The notes beneath the pieces were generated by a model. It searched no databases and had not been told where the DNA came from. It worked only from the letters and a program-made list of their open reading frames with translations. From contig CAKQRL010000014.1 of assembly GCA_934271525.1 (NCBI GenBank), positions 1 through 51,853 of the forward strand: a DNA stretch of 51,853 nucleotides. The letters run 5' to 3'. Shown piece by piece: positions 49,278 through 51,853 of the stretch (positions within the stretch are counted from its first letter, which is position 1; every line of letters begins with the position of its first letter). The stretch is from an uncultured Rhodocyclaceae bacterium. Its GTDB lineage: Bacteria; Pseudomonadota; Gammaproteobacteria; Burkholderiales; Rhodocyclaceae. A program made the position numbers and the translations under genes.

Positions 49278-50033
49278 TCAAAATTGATTAAAATCGGCAA
49301 GCGCGGATAAGCGCGCGTGATGAGTCAAATCCAACTGCAAAGGTGTTAGAGTTGCATAACCTTGATAAACCGCTTCAAAATCCGTGCCCGGCAAATCAGG
49401 CGATGGGTCGCCAACATGCCCAATCCAAAACAAAATGCCATCGCGCGGTGAAGCCGTTGCTTGCGCTGCACCTGCGGAGTGCCGCCGCCCCAAAGGGCAA
49501 ACGCGCAAACCTTTGACCTTATCCGTCATCGGCACGTTCAAACTCAACAACCACGGCGGATTTTGCGGCATTTCTAACATTTTTTGCACCACTTTTTTGG
49601 CGTATTGCGCGGCAATTTTAAAGTCTTCTAATTTTAAAAAACGTGCTTTTGCACCGCAACAATAAGAAACAGCCAAGGACGGAATGCCCGACAAAAAACC
49701 TTCAATAGCGGCTGCCACCGTGCCAGAATACAACGTATCATCCCCCAAATTGGCGCCGTGGTTAATGCCTGAGACCACCAAATCTGGCAAATCATCCAAA
49801 AAGCCGTGGAGCGCCAAATGGGCGCAATCAGCAGGCGTGCCGTTGACATAAAAAAATCCGTTGTCGGCTTCTTCTACTTTCAAAGGGCGCGTTAAGGTTA
49901 GCGATTGCGATGCCGAGCTACAATTGTGTTCCGGGGCAATGACGATAATCTCCGCCAAATCGGAAAGCGCATCCGCCAAGGCGTGAATACCCGGCGCACG
50001 GTAGCCATCGTCGTTACACAATAAAATTCGCAT
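49278..50033 (-). CDS. surE: 5'/3'-nucleotidase SurE
   Basis: SurE is a metal-dependent nucleoside monophosphatase linked to stationary-phase survival. MRILLCNDDG puts the metal-binding Asp8-Asp9 at the N-terminus, followed by APGIHALADAL, then APEHNCSSASQSLT and VSGINHGANLGDDTLYSGTV, the metal and phosphate loops. The ATG at 50033 is used; a GTG three codons upstream is less likely. 251 residues is normal. First gene of the four- or five-gene unit that continues to rpoS and the prepilin. Confidence 0.96.
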   Translation of the reverse strand: MRILLCNDDGYRAPGIHALADALSDLAEIIVIAPEHNCSSASQSLTLTRPLKVEEADNGFFYVNGTPADCAHLALHGFLDDLPDLVVSGINHGANLGDDTLYSGTVAAAIEGFLSGIPSLAVSYCCGAKARFLKLEDFKIAAQYAKKVVQKMLEMPQNPPWLLSLNVPMTDKVKGLRVCPLGRRHSAGAAQATASPRDGILFWIGHVGDPSPDLPGTDFEAVYQGYATLTPLQLDLTHHARLSALADFNQF

Positions 50034-50058
50034 AAAGCGCACCTAGCAAAAAATGCGC

Positions 50059-50064
50059 ATTATA
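50059..50064 (-). promoter_or_regulatory. Possible -10 box for the surE-pcm-nlpD-rpoS unit
   Basis: A perfect TATAAT on the minus strand lies 26 bases before the surE start. The only -35-like bases upstream (TTTACC) are part of the palindromic element and sit 20 bases away, which is long, so the -35 is uncertain. Confidence 0.45.
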
Positions 50065-50079
50065 ACCGACTTGCGATTT

Positions 50080-50119
50080 TCCACGGTAAACTTCAAAAAA
50101 GTTTGGCGTTGACCGTGGA
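50080..50119. repeat. Dispersed palindromic element, shortened unit (40 bp)
   Basis: Arms TCCACGGTAAAC and GTTGACCGTGGA (mismatch at the variable base) with a 16-base spacer. It lies in the divergent gap between surE and the YidC-like/sulfatase gene, one of only two facing units in divergent position. Confidence 0.92.
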
Positions 50120-50158
50120 TTTTTTTAAAATTCTCCTTTTTTAAACAACCACCGCGCC

Positions 50159-51853
50159 ATGTTGGAATTTTTTTATTTGCTTTTTATCTTTCCCTTGGAA
50201 CAATTCTTAGGGCTATTTTTGCGCGGCATTTTTTCCGCAACAAAAAACGGCGCTTTGAGCGTTGTTTTATTAAGTTTATTCATCAATTTATTTTTACTCA
50301 AACTCTTGAAATGCTCAGATAACAAAGCGGCAATTCAATCCGCACGCCAAGCAAAATTTGATGAACGCATTGCCCGTTGGAAAACGGTTTATTCCAAAGC
50401 CAAAGTTTTTGCCTTTACCCAAACCCTTTACCGCCAAAACCATTACCACCCGATTTTTGCACTTTCATCTTTGGGCGGATTAGCCATTCAAGTGCCGTTT
50501 TTCTTGGGTGTTTATTTTGTAATTCAAAACGGCAATGCTTTACCAAACGCTGATTTTGCAAGCTTTTCGGCAATTGATTCATCGCTTGGTATTCATATTT
50601 TGCCCATTTTAATGACCGCAATCACGCTTTTGAATGTTTTTTTATCCAGCAAAGAAACCGCTGCTCGCATTCAAGGTTCAATCATTGCCGTTTTGTTTTT
50701 AATTTTGCTCTACAAAATGCCGCATGCATTGGTTTTGTATTGGACAACCAATATGGTGTTTTCCCTTTGCCGCACGCTTTTTAAAACAAAAAACAAAATC
50801 AACAAAACTTATTTGCCTAAAACCCCAAAAACCGTGGCGCGCGATTTTTCATTTTATTTAAAACACGCGCACCGCATGGTGATGGCGCTTGTTTTCATCG
50901 GTGCTTTTGCCTTTGTTTTTGCTTTAATGCAAGAGCGTGAAACTGCACAATATGAAAACATCACAAAAACCGTCAGTTTTTATTTGATTTTTTTAGGCTT
51001 TGTCGGTTTTTTTTATTTTCTATTTTTAATTCGGCAAAAGATTATTAAAAATTCTTTTGCCGATTTTAAAAATATTATTCTATTGAGCGTTTTCAACATC
51101 GCCTTTTTAATTTGCGTTTTTGTGCCTTTTGAACTCTACAACAGCGATATTTCACAATTTCATCCATCCTTCACTTTTAAAACGCTTTTTGGTTTAATCG
51201 GCGCATTTTTATTCGTTAGTTTTTTAATGCTTTATTTCATCAGTTTTTTTAATAAAAAATGGTTTATTGCCTTTTTATTAAGTGTTATTTTAAGCCTTGG
51301 CATTTTGAATATATTTTGGCTCACAGGTATTTATGGCGTGATGGACCGTTTTGTTTTTCAAACGCCTGTTTATTCCACGCCAGAATTATTTTTATGGCAA
51401 AATGCTTCTAACACCGTTGCTTTGTTTTTAGCGGCGGCTTTTGTTTATTTTTTATTTTTTAAAATTAAAATAATTTTTAAAATCACGCTTTGCACATTTG
51501 TTTTCGTATCAACATTTCAAGCCTACCAAATATTTCAAATGCGTTTTGAAGAAGAAAGCAAATATGAAAATAATGCGCATTATGAAAATGAATTATTTTC
51601 TTATGCCAAAAACCATAAGAATATCGTGGTGATTGTGTTGGATATGTTTACAGGTTCGCATTTTCCTTATTTGTTGCAATTTTTTCCTGAATTAAAAACG
51701 CAGTTGGATGGTTTTGTTTGGTTTGATAATGCCGTCTCTAGCGCCAATGCAACGGTTTATACCTTGCCTTCTATTATTGCTGGCGAATATTACACAATTA
51801 TCAATCAAAATAAACGCCGCCAAAATCGTGATGAAGCCACACAAAATGCTTAT
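50159..51853 (+). CDS. YidC/Oxa1-like membrane domain fused to a sulfatase-like domain, 3' end outside window
   Basis: The frame is open from ATG 50159 to the window edge (565 codons, no stop). The first 215 residues look like a YidC/Oxa1 insertase core: a cytoplasmic basic loop, then TLYRQNHYHPIFALSSLGGL, IQVPFFLGVYFVI, LPILMTAITLLNVFL and MPHALVLYWTTNMVFSL. Next come about six more hydrophobic segments (to about residue 460). From residue 485 a sulfatase/alkaline-phosphatase-type domain starts: NIVVIVLDMFTGSHF with the metal-binding Asp, and SANATVYTLPSIIAGEYY, where Thr would be the nucleophile. Such proteins add phospho-groups (for example phosphoglycerol or phosphoethanolamine) to envelope glycans. 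The gene is AT-rich in its second half. No clear ribosome binding site is seen. Confidence 0.7.
   Translation, partial: MLEFFYLLFIFPLEQFLGLFLRGIFSATKNGALSVVLLSLFINLFLLKLLKCSDNKAAIQSARQAKFDERIARWKTVYSKAKVFAFTQTLYRQNHYHPIFALSSLGGLAIQVPFFLGVYFVIQNGNALPNADFASFSAIDSSLGIHILPILMTAITLLNVFLSSKETAARIQGSIIAVLFLILLYKMPHALVLYWTTNMVFSLCRTLFKTKNKINKTYLPKTPKTVARDFSFYLKHAHRMVMALVFIGAFAFVFALMQERETAQYENITKTVSFYLIFLGFVGFFYFLFLIRQKIIKNSFADFKNIILLSVFNIAFLICVFVPFELYNSDISQFHPSFTFKTLFGLIGAFLFVSFLMLYFISFFNKKWFIAFLLSVILSLGILNIFWLTGIYGVMDRFVFQTPVYSTPELFLWQNASNTVALFLAAAFVYFLFFKIKIIFKITLCTFVFVSTFQAYQIFQMRFEEESKYENNAHYENELFSYAKNHKNIVVIVLDMFTGSHFPYLLQFFPELKTQLDGFVWFDNAVSSANATVYTLPSIIAGEYYTIINQNKRRQNRDEATQNAY

Overview
The window reads as chromosomal DNA of a moderately AT-rich Gram-negative proteobacterium, most likely a betaproteobacterium (inference). 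The evidence is gene order: surE-pcm-nlpD-rpoS, gloB-methyltransferase-rnhA, and dcd beside a long Orn/Lys/Arg decarboxylase, plus ubiB, rapZ, mltD and a DUF4124 protein. No phage, transposase, rRNA, CRISPR array or replication origin was seen. No stretch over 300 bases lacks a gene.

Layout. 1-8.6 kb: a cut-off, phase-variable glycosyltransferase, gcvT, tRNA-Ser(GGA), a LicD-type transferase, ogt, folD, alaS and ubiB. 8.6-20.7 kb: argG, rsmB, an Eis-like acetyltransferase, an AT-rich membrane glycosyltransferase, cysK, a TPR/GT41 O-GlcNAc-transferase-like enzyme next to a DUF285 (BspA-like) repeat protein, a small four-Cys protein and proA. 20.9-32.5 kb: three small exported proteins, a coupled pair of secreted protein and decarboxylase, dcd, a calcium-loop protein, an orphan HsdS, an Smr protein, rnhA, a methyltransferase, gloB, tRNA-Asn, rapZ and xth. 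32.5-38.3 kb: a glycan-type operon (CmcI-like protein, radical SAM enzyme, giant multidomain glycosyltransferase) with two poly-G/C switches. 38.3-51.9 kb: a DUF4124 protein, glmS, a HerA/DUF853 ATPase, tRNA-Phe, mltD, a single-chain restriction-methylation enzyme, a type IV prepilin coupled to rpoS, nlpD, pcm, surE, and the start of a YidC-like/sulfatase-like fusion running off the right edge.

The most striking feature is a dispersed palindromic repeat. A 12-base arm, consensus TCCACGGTMAAC, occurs about 50 times, roughly once per kilobase. Seventeen times two arms face each other around a T-run/A-run centre. Eleven of these units are 50-52 bp long although the spacer bases are not conserved. 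They sit at transcription-unit borders (convergent, co-directional and twice divergent) and avoid tightly packed operons. Half-units (one arm plus centre) lie inside four genes in open frames, and units supply start codons, stop codons and C-terminal tails for others. No enzyme that could move them is in the window. Bidirectional terminator, REP/MITE-like element and DNA uptake sequence are all open explanations.

A second theme is surface variation. Three poly-G/C tracts (15, 10 and 13 bases) lie in glycan-related genes. The first currently puts its gene out of frame, the second is in frame, and the third sets the C-terminus of its protein and possibly its coupling to the next gene. An orphan HsdS ends in a 9-base tandem repeat.
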